64,000 nt of DNA from Ketogulonicigenium robustum (GCF_002117445.1 NZ_CP019937.1:1179501-1243500); one strand, 5' to 3'. Counted from the first letter of the stretch, positions 34,602 to 43,985 are shown. The notes: generated by a model from the sequence alone, not told the origin. A program made the numbers and translations.

Positions 34602-35891
34602 GTGAAAATCACCAAAACCACGAGCCGCCTTCTGGGCGGCGCTGCACTGGCCGGGCTGATGCTGGCGGGCGCTGCCGCCAGCGCCGAAACCATCTTCCTG
34701 TCGACGCAGCTGCGCCCGCTGGAAGAAGCGCAGGCCATGCGCGGCGACATTCTGAAGGGCGTGCCCGATGTGAACTACGTGGTGGAGGAGCCGCCGCAGT
34801 TCCCCATCCGCATGACCGCCGAAAGCCAAACCGGTCGCCACACGATCAGCCTTGTCGGCGCGCTGCACGGCGAGCTGGCCCCGCTGGCCGAACGCGATAT
34901 ATTCATGCCTTTGAACGATCTGGCCGCCGAACTGGCCGCCGCTGGGATGCCCCAATCGGTGCTGGATCTGGGCAAACTGGGCACCGATGATCAGGAATAT
35001 ATCCCGTGGATGCAGGCGACCTATGTGATGGCCGCCAAGAAAGAAGCGCTGGAATACCTGCCCGAAGGCGCCGACATCAATGCGCTGACTTACGAGCAGC
35101 TGATCGCTTGGGGTCAGGCCATGAAGGACGCAACCGGCGCCGAACGCATCGGCTTCCCCGCTGGCCCGAACGGCCTGATGGCCCGCTTCTTCGAGGGGTA
35201 TTTCTACCCGTCCTACACCGGCGGCGTCGTGCGCAGCTTCCGATCAGCCGATGCTGTCGCCGGCTGGGAGGAATTCAAGGAGTTGTGGTCGGTCGTCACG
35301 CCGAACTCGACCAACTATGCCTTCATGCAAGAGCCGTTGCTGGCGGACGAGGTCTGGGTCGCGTGGGATCACGTTGCCCGCCTGAAAGAAGCGCTGAACG
35401 TCTTCCCCGAAGACTTCGTAACCTTCCCCGCCCCCGCAGGCCCCCACGGTCGCGGCTATATGCCGGTGATCGCGGGCCTTGCGATCCCCCAAGGCGCGCC
35501 CGATGTGGATGGCGCAACCGCCATCATCCGCCACCTGACCCAGACCGATACGCAACTGCTGACGGCTGAACTGGTGGCCTTCTTCCCGACCATGGAAGTC
35601 GACCTGCCCGAGGGCGGTGAAGATGGCGTTTCGCTGCTGGCCAGCGCCGTCAGCGCCACCCAAAGCGCGCCCGACGCACTGATTTCGCTGCTGCCCATCG
35701 GGCTTGGTGACAAGGGTGGGGAGTTCAACAAGGTTTACATGGACACCTTCCAACGCATCGTGCTGAACGGCGAAGACATCGCCGCCACACTGGCCGCCGA
35801 GGGTGACGTGCTGAACGCGCTGATGCAAGACACCGGCGCGCCCTGCTGGGCCCCCGACGCATCCAGCGAAGGCGCCTGCCCGGTCGAATAA
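34602..35891 (+). CDS. Sugar ABC transporter substrate-binding protein (glycosylglycerate operon)
   Basis: A 429-aa family-1 solute-binding protein with a signal peptide ending AASA near residue 28. The start is GTG at 34602, placed by the GAGGGAGGA ribosome site. The Trp-rich EPLLADEVWVAWDHVARL region and the YMPVIAGLAIPQGAP segment fit sugar binders. It would deliver the solute to the two permeases downstream. A strong GC hairpin after its stop could raise its expression over the permeases. Confidence 0.86.
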   Translation: MKITKTTSRLLGGAALAGLMLAGAAASAETIFLSTQLRPLEEAQAMRGDILKGVPDVNYVVEEPPQFPIRMTAESQTGRHTISLVGALHGELAPLAERDIFMPLNDLAAELAAAGMPQSVLDLGKLGTDDQEYIPWMQATYVMAAKKEALEYLPEGADINALTYEQLIAWGQAMKDATGAERIGFPAGPNGLMARFFEGYFYPSYTGGVVRSFRSADAVAGWEEFKELWSVVTPNSTNYAFMQEPLLADEVWVAWDHVARLKEALNVFPEDFVTFPAPAGPHGRGYMPVIAGLAIPQGAPDVDGATAIIRHLTQTDTQLLTAELVAFFPTMEVDLPEGGEDGVSLLASAVSATQSAPDALISLLPIGLGDKGGEFNKVYMDTFQRIVLNGEDIAATLAAEGDVLNALMQDTGAPCWAPDASSEGACPVE

Positions 35892-35907
35892 CACCTGAAA
35901 ACCAAAT

Positions 35908-35931
35908 GGCCCGGCCGCGTAAGGCCGGGCC
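35908..35931 (+). terminator. Intra-operon hairpin after the binding-protein gene
   Basis: GGCCCGGCC, loop GCGTAA, GGCCGGGCC (9-bp perfect stem), followed only by pyrimidines. It probably stabilises upstream mRNA or partly terminates. Confidence 0.6.
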
Positions 35932-35965
35932 GCTTCTTCCTTCCTCAACAGGGATAACCCCTCAC

Positions 35966-36814
35966 GTGCAAACCAAACGGCTGACACCTTACCTGCTGAT
36001 CTTGCCAGCCACGGCTTTTCTGGCCGTGCTGTTCTTGGTCCCGCTGGTTCAGACGATCTGGCTGGCTTTTTCGCAAGGGAACGCGCCGTCGATGGCGAAT
36101 TTCCAGCGCATGGTCAGTGACCTGAACTTCAACACCGCCCTGCGCAACACGTTCTTGCTGACGTTGTTCGTTGTCCCCGTGCAAATCGCGCTATCGCTGG
36201 CGATGGGTTCGCTGGCGATGCATATCGGCAAGGGCCGCGAAACCATTTTGTGGATCTGGACCATCCCGCTGGGGATCTCGGATCTGGCGGCAGGCTTGGT
36301 TTGGCTGTCGATTTTGCAAAACTCGGGCTATCTGAACAGCTTCCTCTATGGCCTCGGCCTGATCGAGCGGCAGCAGGCGTGGTTGACCTACCAAACGCCG
36401 ATCGCGCTGTTCTTCGGCATCGCTATGGCCGAGATCTGGCGCTCGACCGCGATTGTGATGATCGTCATCGTTGCCGGCATGAATCAGGTGCCCAAAGATT
36501 TCAACGAAGCCGCGCAGGTCTTCGGGGCCAGCCGCTGGACGCGCTTCACCAAGATCACGCTGCCGCTAATCCGCCCCGCGCTGCAGTCGGCGCTGATCTT
36601 GCGCACTGTCTTGGCATTCGAGGTTTTTGCCGTGGTCTACACCTTGGGCGGGCGTAACTTCCCCGTGCTGATGGGTGAGGCATACACTTGGCAAAACACA
36701 AACCAGAACTACGGGGTCGCGGCGGCCTATGCCGTGCTGATCATGGTGATCTCGCTGGTTGCAACCTTCGTTTACCTCAAGGCCATCAAGGTCGATCCGG
36801 AGCGTCTGCCGTGA
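35966..36814 (+). CDS. Sugar ABC transporter permease, MalF-type (glycosylglycerate operon)
   Basis: A 282-aa permease with six membrane helices, starting LTPYLLILPATAFLAVLFLV. The coupling motif is EAAQVFGASRWTRFTKITLP. The GTG at 35966 was chosen because an ATG 60 bases upstream lies on the arm of the intra-operon hairpin and would add a non-family tail; the ribosome site is only moderate (AGGGA). It partners the next permease, whose GTG overlaps its stop. Confidence 0.88.
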   Translation: MQTKRLTPYLLILPATAFLAVLFLVPLVQTIWLAFSQGNAPSMANFQRMVSDLNFNTALRNTFLLTLFVVPVQIALSLAMGSLAMHIGKGRETILWIWTIPLGISDLAAGLVWLSILQNSGYLNSFLYGLGLIERQQAWLTYQTPIALFFGIAMAEIWRSTAIVMIVIVAGMNQVPKDFNEAAQVFGASRWTRFTKITLPLIRPALQSALILRTVLAFEVFAVVYTLGGRNFPVLMGEAYTWQNTNQNYGVAAAYAVLIMVISLVATFVYLKAIKVDPERLP

Positions 36815-37665
36815 GTGATATCCACCCCCTCAAACGCGCCCCGAAGTCACCGGCGTCGTTCCAAGGCGCGCGCAAATTCCTGTTCTGGGCCGCCATCGCC
36901 GCGCTATCGGCGTGGGTGCTGGTGCCGATCTGGTTTGTGGCACTGGGCGCTTTCGGCGGCCGCCGCGGCGTCTATACATGGCCCAAATCGGTCTTCCCGG
37001 GCGATCTGTCGTTCGAGCCCTTCCTGACCTTCCTGCAAACCGACGGGCTGATTGCCGCGTTCGGCAACTCGCTGCAGGCCGCTGGTATCACGGTCGTGCT
37101 GTCGGTTCTGCTGGGCGCGCCCGCTGGCTACGCGCTGGCCCGCTTTGCCTTTACCGGCAAGAACGCCTTCCGCCTGCTGGTATTGCTGACCCGCGCTTTC
37201 CCGCTGGCCATTCTCGCCTTGCCGCTGACGGTGTCGTTCATCAACATGGGCCTTTACGACACCGTTTTCGGCGTCGCACTGGTGCACACCGTTCTGGCCA
37301 TGCCCTTTGCCGTGCTGGTGACCCAAGGCATCTTCATGGGCGTTCCGCGCGAGTTGGAAGAAGCCGCATGGGTCTTCGGTTGCTCAAAGTTTCAGGCGTT
37401 CTTGCGCATTGTCGTGCCGCTGGCCTTGCCCGGTTTGGCCGCGACAGCCGTTTTCGCCTTCGTCATTAGCTGGAACGAGGTCTTCGCCGCCTCGGTTCTG
37501 ACGGTCTCGCACCGCACGCTGACGGCCTATCTGCTGACCGTTCTGGGTGAAAGCCCGCTGCACTTCCGCTTTGCGGGCGGGCTGCTGCTGATCTTGCCTT
37601 CGGTCATCTTCATCTTTGCGGTGCGCCGCTATCTGTTTGCGATTTGGGGGATTTCCTCGAAATGA
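36811..37665 (+). CDS. Sugar ABC transporter permease, MalG-type (glycosylglycerate operon)
   Basis: A 284-aa permease with six membrane helices. The coupling motif is EEAAWVFGCSKFQAFLRIVVP and the C-terminus is typical of MalG (VRRYLFAIWGISSK). The GTG start at 36811 overlaps the previous stop by four bases (GTGA), so the two permeases are co-translated. Confidence 0.88.
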   Translation: MSDIHPLKRAPKSPASFQGARKFLFWAAIAALSAWVLVPIWFVALGAFGGRRGVYTWPKSVFPGDLSFEPFLTFLQTDGLIAAFGNSLQAAGITVVLSVLLGAPAGYALARFAFTGKNAFRLLVLLTRAFPLAILALPLTVSFINMGLYDTVFGVALVHTVLAMPFAVLVTQGIFMGVPRELEEAAWVFGCSKFQAFLRIVVPLALPGLAATAVFAFVISWNEVFAASVLTVSHRTLTAYLLTVLGESPLHFRFAGGLLLILPSVIFIFAVRRYLFAIWGISSK

Positions 37666-37692
37666 TGCCCCAACCCCATAAGGAATCCCGCC

Positions 37693-38727
37693 ATGGCTGA
37701 GATCGTCATCGACAGCATTGCCAAATCCTTCGGCACCGCCGTTGCGCTGCGCGAAGTCTCGCTGACCATCAACGACGGCGAATTCGTCTCGCTGCTGGGG
37801 CCTTCGGGCTGCGGCAAGACCACGCTGCTGCGGATTATCGCGGGGCTGGAAACCGCCAGTTCGGGCGACATCCGTGTGGATGGCAAGTCGATCTTGGGGC
37901 TGCCGCCCAAAGATCGCGGCCTTGCCATGGTGTTCCAGAACTACGCCATTTTCCCGCATATGACGGTGGCCGAGAACATCGCATTTGGTCTGCGCATGCA
38001 AAAGGCCGACGAGGCCCGCGTGAAGGCGCAGGTCGGCAAAGCGGCCGAACTGCTGCACATCAGCCAATACCTCGACCGCTACCCGAACAAACTTTCGGGC
38101 GGGCAGCGCCAGCGTGTGGCTGTCGCACGCGCCTTGGCTGTCGAGCCCTCCGTACTGCTGATGGACGAGCCGCTGTCGAACCTTGATGCGCTGTTGCGGC
38201 TGGAAATGCGCACCGAGCTGAAGTCGGTTCTGCAAGAGGCAGGCACCACCACGGTCTACGTCACCCACGACCAGACCGAGGCTATGGGCCTGTCCGACCG
38301 TATCGCCATTGTTTACCAGGGTCGGATCGAGCAAGTCGGCACCCCTGTCGATGTCTATGACAACCCCGCGACGCGCTTTGTCGGCGGCTTTATCGGCAGC
38401 CCGCCTATGAACTTCATCACCATTCCGGTCGCGGACGGTGTGGCAGGCGGCCAACCCGTGCCTGCGGGCGTCAGCGGCGAAGTGGTGATGGGTCTGCGGG
38501 GCGAAGCCGTCACCCGCACCGAGGACACGAGCGGCCTGCCCCTGCAGATCAACGTCGTCGAACCGATGGGCGCCACGCTGCTGGTCACCGGCACGATTTA
38601 CGGGCAAATGGTGCGGGTCAGCCTGCCTCCGCGCGACACCGTGGCCGCCGGCCAAACCATCTACCTTGCCCCCGACCCCACACGCCTCAGCTGGCTTTCC
38701 CCCGAAACCGGCATCGCTTATCAGTGA
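37693..38727 (+). CDS. Sugar ABC transporter ATPase, MalK/UgpC-type (glycosylglycerate operon)
   Basis: A 344-aa ATPase. Walker A GPSGCGKT is at residues 36-43, the signature LSGGQRQRVAVARAL, Walker B VLLMDEPLSNLDA, and VTHDQTEAMGLSDR with the switch His. A TOBE-like C-terminal domain follows. It energises the two permeases upstream. With this gene the importer is complete. The enzyme gene follows eight bases later. Confidence 0.9.
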   Translation: MAEIVIDSIAKSFGTAVALREVSLTINDGEFVSLLGPSGCGKTTLLRIIAGLETASSGDIRVDGKSILGLPPKDRGLAMVFQNYAIFPHMTVAENIAFGLRMQKADEARVKAQVGKAAELLHISQYLDRYPNKLSGGQRQRVAVARALAVEPSVLLMDEPLSNLDALLRLEMRTELKSVLQEAGTTTVYVTHDQTEAMGLSDRIAIVYQGRIEQVGTPVDVYDNPATRFVGGFIGSPPMNFITIPVADGVAGGQPVPAGVSGEVVMGLRGEAVTRTEDTSGLPLQINVVEPMGATLLVTGTIYGQMVRVSLPPRDTVAAGQTIYLAPDPTRLSWLSPETGIAYQ

Positions 38728-38735
38728 GTTCATAA

Positions 38736-40010
38736 ATGTCTGATTTTCGTGCTATCGCGCGCGGCATTCTGCAAGACAACGACCGCGGCGGCTACACCGT
38801 GCCGACCGCGGGCCTTTACCCCTTTCAATGGAACTGGGACTCGGCTTTCGTCGCAATGGCCTTTGCCGAATTCGACGTGCCACGTGGCTGCCTGGAACTG
38901 GAACGCCTGATCGAGGGGCAATGGGATGACGGGATGATCCCGCATATCGTGTTCCACCAGCCCTCGGACAGCTATTTTCCGGGGGCTGATGTGTGGCGCA
39001 CCAGCCACCGCATCCCGACGTCGGGCATAACGCAGCCGCCGGTTTTTGGCATGGCGGTCAAGGCGCTGCATGATTCAGGCGCGCCCGCCGAGCGGATCCG
39101 CCCGCTATTCCATGCCGCGCTGCGTTATCACCGCTGGTGGTACAGCGCGCGCGACCCCGAAGGCACCGGCCTTGTCGCGCTGTTGCACCCGTGGGAAAGC
39201 GGGTCCGACAACTCGCCCGCGTGGGACGTCGCCTTGGCGCGTGTGCCCACCACCACCACCACACCCGTGAAGCGCAAGGACACCGGCCACGTCGACCCCG
39301 CCATGCGCCCGCGTGACCAGGATTATCAGCGGTTCATCCATCTGGTCGACACCTATGCCGCCTGCGGCTGGGACGCAGCGGAACAATGGGATGCCGCGCC
39401 CTTCAAAGTCGCCTGCGTGCAAACGACAGGCATCCTGCTGGCGGCTGGCGAAGGGCTGCAGCAACTGGCCCGGGCCCTTGGCGAAGAAGCCGCCGCCGCT
39501 GAACTGGATGCGATGAACGCCCGCTCGCGCGCGGGGCTCGATCAGGCATGGTCGGACGCGGATAGCCGCTTTCGCTCGCTCGACCTGGTCTCGGGGCAGC
39601 GGGTCGCGGCGCCGACACAGGCCTGCTTCATCCCCTTGCTGGCGCTGGATTTGCCCGCCGCCCGCATGGCCGCAGCCGAACAGGAAATGCGCCGTTGGTG
39701 CGAGGGGATGCTGGTATCTTTCCCCACCACCCCGCGCGACTATCCGGGGTTCGAGCCTCGGCGTTACTGGCGCGGATCGGTCTGGCCCATCATCGACTGG
39801 CTGCTGGTGCAGGGTCTGCTGCGTAACAACGCCACAGCTCTGGCCGAGGACATCCGCCATTCAATCGTCACGGCGCTCGAGACGGCGGGCTTCTGCGAAT
39901 ACTTCGACCCGACAACAGGCGAGCCTTGCGGCGGCGGGCATTTTTCGTGGACAGCAGCGGCCTATCTGCACCTGTCTCAGCTGAAAATCACCCTGTCCAC
40001 CGCCGCCTAA
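38736..40010 (+). CDS. GH63-like glycosidase (mannosylglycerate/glucosylglycerate hydrolase type)
   Basis: A 424-aa (alpha/alpha)6-barrel hydrolase of the MGH1-like group. The catalytic acid is probably Asp158 in HPWESGSDNSP and the base Glu388 in the CEYFDPTTGEP segment, both conserved in glucosylglycerate and mannosylglycerate hydrolases of GH63. FQWNWDSAF near residue 30 and GSVWPIIDWLL are also typical. The protein has no signal peptide, so it acts in the cytoplasm on imported substrate. The glycerate kinase encoded next would use one of its products. Other alpha-glycosides cannot be excluded from sequence alone. Confidence 0.8.
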   Translation: MSDFRAIARGILQDNDRGGYTVPTAGLYPFQWNWDSAFVAMAFAEFDVPRGCLELERLIEGQWDDGMIPHIVFHQPSDSYFPGADVWRTSHRIPTSGITQPPVFGMAVKALHDSGAPAERIRPLFHAALRYHRWWYSARDPEGTGLVALLHPWESGSDNSPAWDVALARVPTTTTTPVKRKDTGHVDPAMRPRDQDYQRFIHLVDTYAACGWDAAEQWDAAPFKVACVQTTGILLAAGEGLQQLARALGEEAAAAELDAMNARSRAGLDQAWSDADSRFRSLDLVSGQRVAAPTQACFIPLLALDLPAARMAAAEQEMRRWCEGMLVSFPTTPRDYPGFEPRRYWRGSVWPIIDWLLVQGLLRNNATALAEDIRHSIVTALETAGFCEYFDPTTGEPCGGGHFSWTAAAYLHLSQLKITLSTAA

Positions 40011-40021
40011 GGACGCGCCAC

Positions 40022-41284
40022 GTGACCGATACGCCCCTCGCACCCACTGCGCTTCTGCGCGGCTTGTTCGATACTGCCGTCGCCGCCGCCGACCCGATGC
40101 GGTCGCTGGCGGCCTTCCTGCCCGAAAAACCACAGGGCGGCCGCGTCGTCGTGATCGGCGCGGGCAAGGCCAGCGCGCGGATGGCCGAGGCGGTCGAGGC
40201 GGCTTGGGGCCCTTGCGAGGGGTTGGTCATCACCCGTTACGGCTATGGGCGGCCCACAAAAGGCATCGAAATTATCGAGGCCGCCCACCCCGTCCCCGAC
40301 GCCGCGGGGGCAGCCGCAACGGCGCGCATGCTTGACCTGCTGGGCACATTGCGCGAGGGCGACTTTGTCCTCGCGCTGATTTCGGGCGGGGCGTCGGCAC
40401 TGCTGGCCGCGCCCGCGGCGGGTGTCAAGCTGGCCGAAAAACAGGCCGTCAACGCGGCGCTGTTGGCATCGGGCGCGCCTATCGGGCAAATGAACATCCT
40501 GCGCAAACACATCAGCCGCGTGAAGGGCGGGCAACTGGCCGCCGCGGCATGGCCCGCGCAAATGCTGGCGCTGATGATATCGGACGTGCCGGGCGATGCG
40601 CCGTCAATGATCGGGTCTGGGCCGACTGTTGCAGAAAGCTCGACCAGTGCCGACGCTTTGTCCGTCGCCGCGCGGTGGAACATCCCGTTGCCTGCATCCG
40701 TGCGCAGCGTGCTGACAGCGGGCAGCACCATCATTGCGCCGGGCGATCCGCGCCTTGGGCGTGTGACAAACACCATCTATGCCGCACCGTCGCAGTCGCT
40801 TGCCGCGGCGGCGTCTGCCGCGCAAGCACAGGGGTATCGCACCATCATCCTCGGCGACGCGATCGAGGGGGAAGCCCGCACCGTCGCCGCCGAACACGCA
40901 GCCGCAGCGCTGGAACACCAACGCGGCAACGGCGCAGGGCCGCTGCTTCTCCTCTCGGGAGGAGAATTGACGGTCACGCGCACGGGCAGCGGCACGGGCG
41001 GGCCGAACGCCGAATACTGCCTTGCGCTGGCGCTGGCATTGCAGGGCGCGCAGGGAATTTTCGCGCTGGCCTGCGACACCGATGGCGTCGATGGCGCAGC
41101 CGAGGTTGCGGGCGCGGTCATCACCCCGACCACATTGCAGCGCGCGGCGGCAGCGGGGATCGACGCAGCAGCAGCGCTGGAAAACAACGATGCGCACAGC
41201 TTTTTCGCGGCATTGAACGATCAGGTCATCACCGGTCCGACGCTGACGAATGTCAACGACTTCCGCGCAATTCTGGTTTTATAG
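40022..41284 (+). CDS. Glycerate 2-kinase (GckA/MOFRL family)
   Basis: A 420-aa class II glycerate kinase. The N-terminal domain has VVVIGAGKASARMAEAVE, ITRYGYGRPTKGIEIIEAAHP and LALISGGASALL; the C-terminal MOFRL domain has LLLSGGELTVT, TGGPNAEYCLALAL, CDTDGVDG and ending PTLTNVNDFRAILV. It phosphorylates D-glycerate at C2 to 2-phosphoglycerate, feeding lower glycolysis. The GTG start has AAGGA eight bases upstream, and the gene follows the GH63-like hydrolase by 11 bases. It fits glycerate release by that hydrolase. Confidence 0.9.
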   Translation: MTDTPLAPTALLRGLFDTAVAAADPMRSLAAFLPEKPQGGRVVVIGAGKASARMAEAVEAAWGPCEGLVITRYGYGRPTKGIEIIEAAHPVPDAAGAAATARMLDLLGTLREGDFVLALISGGASALLAAPAAGVKLAEKQAVNAALLASGAPIGQMNILRKHISRVKGGQLAAAAWPAQMLALMISDVPGDAPSMIGSGPTVAESSTSADALSVAARWNIPLPASVRSVLTAGSTIIAPGDPRLGRVTNTIYAAPSQSLAAAASAAQAQGYRTIILGDAIEGEARTVAAEHAAAALEHQRGNGAGPLLLLSGGELTVTRTGSGTGGPNAEYCLALALALQGAQGIFALACDTDGVDGAAEVAGAVITPTTLQRAAAAGIDAAAALENNDAHSFFAALNDQVITGPTLTNVNDFRAILVL

Positions 41285-41288
41285 GCGC

Positions 41289-41308
41289 GCCGGCAACCGG
41301 CTGATTTT
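41289..41308 (+). terminator. Weak terminator of the glycosylglycerate operon
   Basis: GCCGG, loop CAA, CCGGC, then TGATTTT, four bases after the kinase stop. The stem is short. The rest of the 216-bp gap to the next gene shows nothing I recognise. Confidence 0.4.
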
Positions 41309-41500
41309 GGTAGAAATTGCAAGCAGGCTTCCGAAATGGTGGCCGCCCGCGCCGCAAAAGTGCCGATCAGCCCATAATCCCCTGCGACTTCACGCCAATC
41401 CTTGTGCGGCTGGTGAGGTAGACCGCGAATTTGCTTGCCTTTTAATGCAATGCCCCTACCAATCCGGCACAAGCTATCAGCCTTATTCGAGATCTGTTTC

Positions 41501-43090
41501 ATGCAGCCGATTCACCGCCGCGCGCTTCTTCAAACTGCCCTTGCCGGGGGCGCATTTTGCCTGTTGCCCATGGCCGCCAGTGCCTTGACAACCCCCACGC
41601 CAGACGCAGCCGAACCGTTTTCCTTCGACATTCTGAAGGAAATGGCCCGCACTTTGGCAGCCAGCCCGTATGTCCCGCAAGATATCCCCGACGCCGACGT
41701 GCTCGAGGAAGTTGACTACGACGAGCACAACCAGATCAGCTTCCGCCCCGAGGACACCCTGTTCCAAGATCAGGGCAACGCCTCGCCGGTGCAGATGTTC
41801 TTCCCTGGCAAGTTTTTCAAAAGCCCGGTGCGGATTTTTACCTTGCAAGACGGCCTCGCGCATGAGGTGAACTTCGCGCTGGATATGTTTGATATTCCAT
41901 CCGGAAATCCTGCCGAGGGCTTGACGAATACCCACGGTTTTGCAGGCTTTCGGGTAATGGACGCCGAAACCAAACTGGACTGGATGGCCTTCCTTGGCGC
42001 GTCTTACTGGCGCACCTCGGGCTATTCAGGGCAGTTCGGGCTGTCGGTGCGTGGCCTTGCGCTGGACACCGCAATCAATGGCCCCGAAGAATTCCCCCTG
42101 TTCACCCGCTTTTGGCTGGAGCCTGCCGAAAACGGCGATCTGACCGCCTATGCACTGATGGAAAGCCCGCGCGCGACCGGTGCCTATCGCATCCAATCGC
42201 ACCGCGACAATGGCGTTATCCAGCAGGTTTCGGCCAGTGTGTATCTGCGCGGCGATGTTGAACGCCTGGGAATTGCGCCCCTGACATCGATGTTCTGGTA
42301 TGGCAAGAACAGCCGTTTTCTGGCCGCTGACTGGCGCCCCGAAATCCACGATTCCGATGGCCTGCAAATTCTGACCGGCAGCGGCGAGCAGATCTGGCGT
42401 CCGCTGAACAACCCGCCCCACACGATGGTCAACACGTTCCAAGCCCCCAACGTCCAAGGCTTTGGCCTGATGCAGCGCGAGCGGGATTTTGTGCAGTACC
42501 AAGACGATGGCGTGTTCTATGAAAAGCGCGCCAGCGTCTGGGTCGCCCCCGAGGGCGACTGGGGCGACGGCAACGTCAGCTTGGTCGAACTGCGCACGGA
42601 CGACGAGATCCACGACAATATCGTGGCGTTCTGGCAGCCGAACGGCCCTGCCGCGGCGGGCAACAGCTACGACTTCGCCTACAAGCTGACATGGTTGGAG
42701 GACTCGCCCGCCACCACCGACGCCGCGCGCTTTATCGCGACGCGCGTAGGTGTCGGCGGCAACCCAGGCCAAGTCCGCCCCGAAGATACAGTCAAGGTCG
42801 TGTGTGATTTTGATGGTCACACGCTGACGGGCTTTGGGCGTGGCGACGGGGTGACTGTCATCGCCTCGGCATCGGGGGCGGTTGTTGGCAACGAAAGCGT
42901 CTATCCTGTGGTCGGGCAAGACTACTGGCGCGCGATGTTCGACATCGACTTTTCGGCGGTGGCTGAGGGCGATGACACGCCGATCGACGTCCGCATGTAT
43001 GTCGCGCGCGAAGGCAGTGCCGAGACCGAGACCCTGCTTCTGCAGTTTTTCCCCTCGCAATTGCGAAAGCTGCTGGCCGCTGCCGCCTGA
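41501..43090 (+). CDS. Glucan biosynthesis protein, OpgG/OpgD (MdoG/MdoD) family
   Basis: A 529-aa periplasmic protein that shapes osmoregulated periplasmic glucans. The N-terminus HRRALLQTALAGGAFCLLP has a twin arginine and hydrophobic core, which suits the Tat-exported OpgD branch. Family blocks include IRF-type VDYDEHNQISFRPEDTLF, QMFFPGKFFKSPVRIF, FAGFRVMDAETKLDWMAFLGASYWR and FWYGKNS. The ATG at 41501 starts the signal peptide; the longer open frame has no support. No OpgH glucosyltransferase gene is next to it, so that partner, if present, is elsewhere. A strong terminator follows. Confidence 0.9.
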   Translation: MQPIHRRALLQTALAGGAFCLLPMAASALTTPTPDAAEPFSFDILKEMARTLAASPYVPQDIPDADVLEEVDYDEHNQISFRPEDTLFQDQGNASPVQMFFPGKFFKSPVRIFTLQDGLAHEVNFALDMFDIPSGNPAEGLTNTHGFAGFRVMDAETKLDWMAFLGASYWRTSGYSGQFGLSVRGLALDTAINGPEEFPLFTRFWLEPAENGDLTAYALMESPRATGAYRIQSHRDNGVIQQVSASVYLRGDVERLGIAPLTSMFWYGKNSRFLAADWRPEIHDSDGLQILTGSGEQIWRPLNNPPHTMVNTFQAPNVQGFGLMQRERDFVQYQDDGVFYEKRASVWVAPEGDWGDGNVSLVELRTDDEIHDNIVAFWQPNGPAAAGNSYDFAYKLTWLEDSPATTDAARFIATRVGVGGNPGQVRPEDTVKVVCDFDGHTLTGFGRGDGVTVIASASGAVVGNESVYPVVGQDYWRAMFDIDFSAVAEGDDTPIDVRMYVAREGSAETETLLLQFFPSQLRKLLAAAA

Positions 43091-43095
43091 ATTGA

Positions 43096-43124
43096 CGCCC
43101 GCCGATAATCTCGGCGGGCGTTTT
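43096..43124 (+). terminator. Terminator of the OpgG/OpgD gene
   Basis: CGCCCGCCGA, loop TAATC, TCGGCGGGCG (10-bp stem), then TTTT. Confidence 0.85.
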
Positions 43125-43126
43125 CG

Positions 43127-43882
43127 CTATTTGGCCGTATAGCCGCCATCGACCAGATGATACGATCCGGTGATGAAGCTGGCGTGATCCGACAGCAGGA
43201 ACAACGTCAGCGCCGCTACTTCCTCGGGCTGGCCCAGACGGTTCAGCGCATGTTGGCTGCCCAGAAATGTCCTCGTGGCGTCGTCGGAATTCGCATCAAG
43301 CAGCGGCGTTTGGATGAAACCGGGCCCGACCGAGTTGACGCGGATATTGTCAACCGCGTGTTCCAGCGCGGCCGATTTGGTCAGCCCGACAACGCCATGT
43401 TTGGCCGCGACATAAGCCGATGAATTGGCAATTCCGACCGCGCCCATGACAGAAGCGATGTTCACAATCGCCCCGCCGCCGGCAGCTTTAATCGCGGGAA
43501 TGGCGAACCGCATCCCCAAGAACACGCCGATCAGGTTGACATCGATCACCGACCGCCAGCTATCCACGGGATACGCGCCCACGGGGGCCGAGGCGCCACC
43601 GATGCCCGCGTTGTTGACGAAATGGTGCAGCGCACCGGTTTGGGCGACCGCAAATTCGACGGCGCGCTGCGCGTCATCCGCATTTGCGACGTTTCCTGCA
43701 AAGCCAAAGGCCTTACCGCCCGCGGCTACAATCTCGGCCGCGGCTTTATCTGCTGCGTCTTGCTTCAGGTCGGCGACAATCACCGTTCCGCCCGCAGATG
43801 CATAATCAGCCGCAATGGCCTTGCCGATACCCGACGCCGCGCCGGTAACGATGCCGGTTTTCCCGTTGAACGTGATTTCCAT
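43127..43882 (-). CDS. Short-chain dehydrogenase/reductase
   Basis: A 251-aa classical SDR. The cofactor motif TGAASGIG is at residues 13-20, NNAG at 90-93, and catalytic Ser144, Tyr157 and Lys161 (YVAAK) are present. The ending LVDGGYTAK is usual. Three in-frame ATGs lie close together; the one at 43882 has the best spacing to a GAGGGG site, with 43888 and 43897 as alternatives. Substrate unknown; it is alone between two terminators. Confidence 0.86.
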   Translation of the reverse strand: MEITFNGKTGIVTGAASGIGKAIAADYASAGGTVIVADLKQDAADKAAAEIVAAGGKAFGFAGNVANADDAQRAVEFAVAQTGALHHFVNNAGIGGASAPVGAYPVDSWRSVIDVNLIGVFLGMRFAIPAIKAAGGGAIVNIASVMGAVGIANSSAYVAAKHGVVGLTKSAALEHAVDNIRVNSVGPGFIQTPLLDANSDDATRTFLGSQHALNRLGQPEEVAALTLFLLSDHASFITGSYHLVDGGYTAK

Positions 43883-43985
43883 ATCCATTCCCCTCATGTC
43901 GGGATCAAATCATGGCGGTATGCTATGGAATACGGATGTCGCTGTCTTTAGCGAAACGTGCACAGTAGCTGTGCAGGGCGGCAAA

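Noticed and set aside
37384-38733. Open frame of 449 codons antisense to the sugar ATPase gene
   Set aside because: The plus-strand frame carries full Walker A, signature and Walker B motifs; the antisense product is low-complexity and matches nothing I know.
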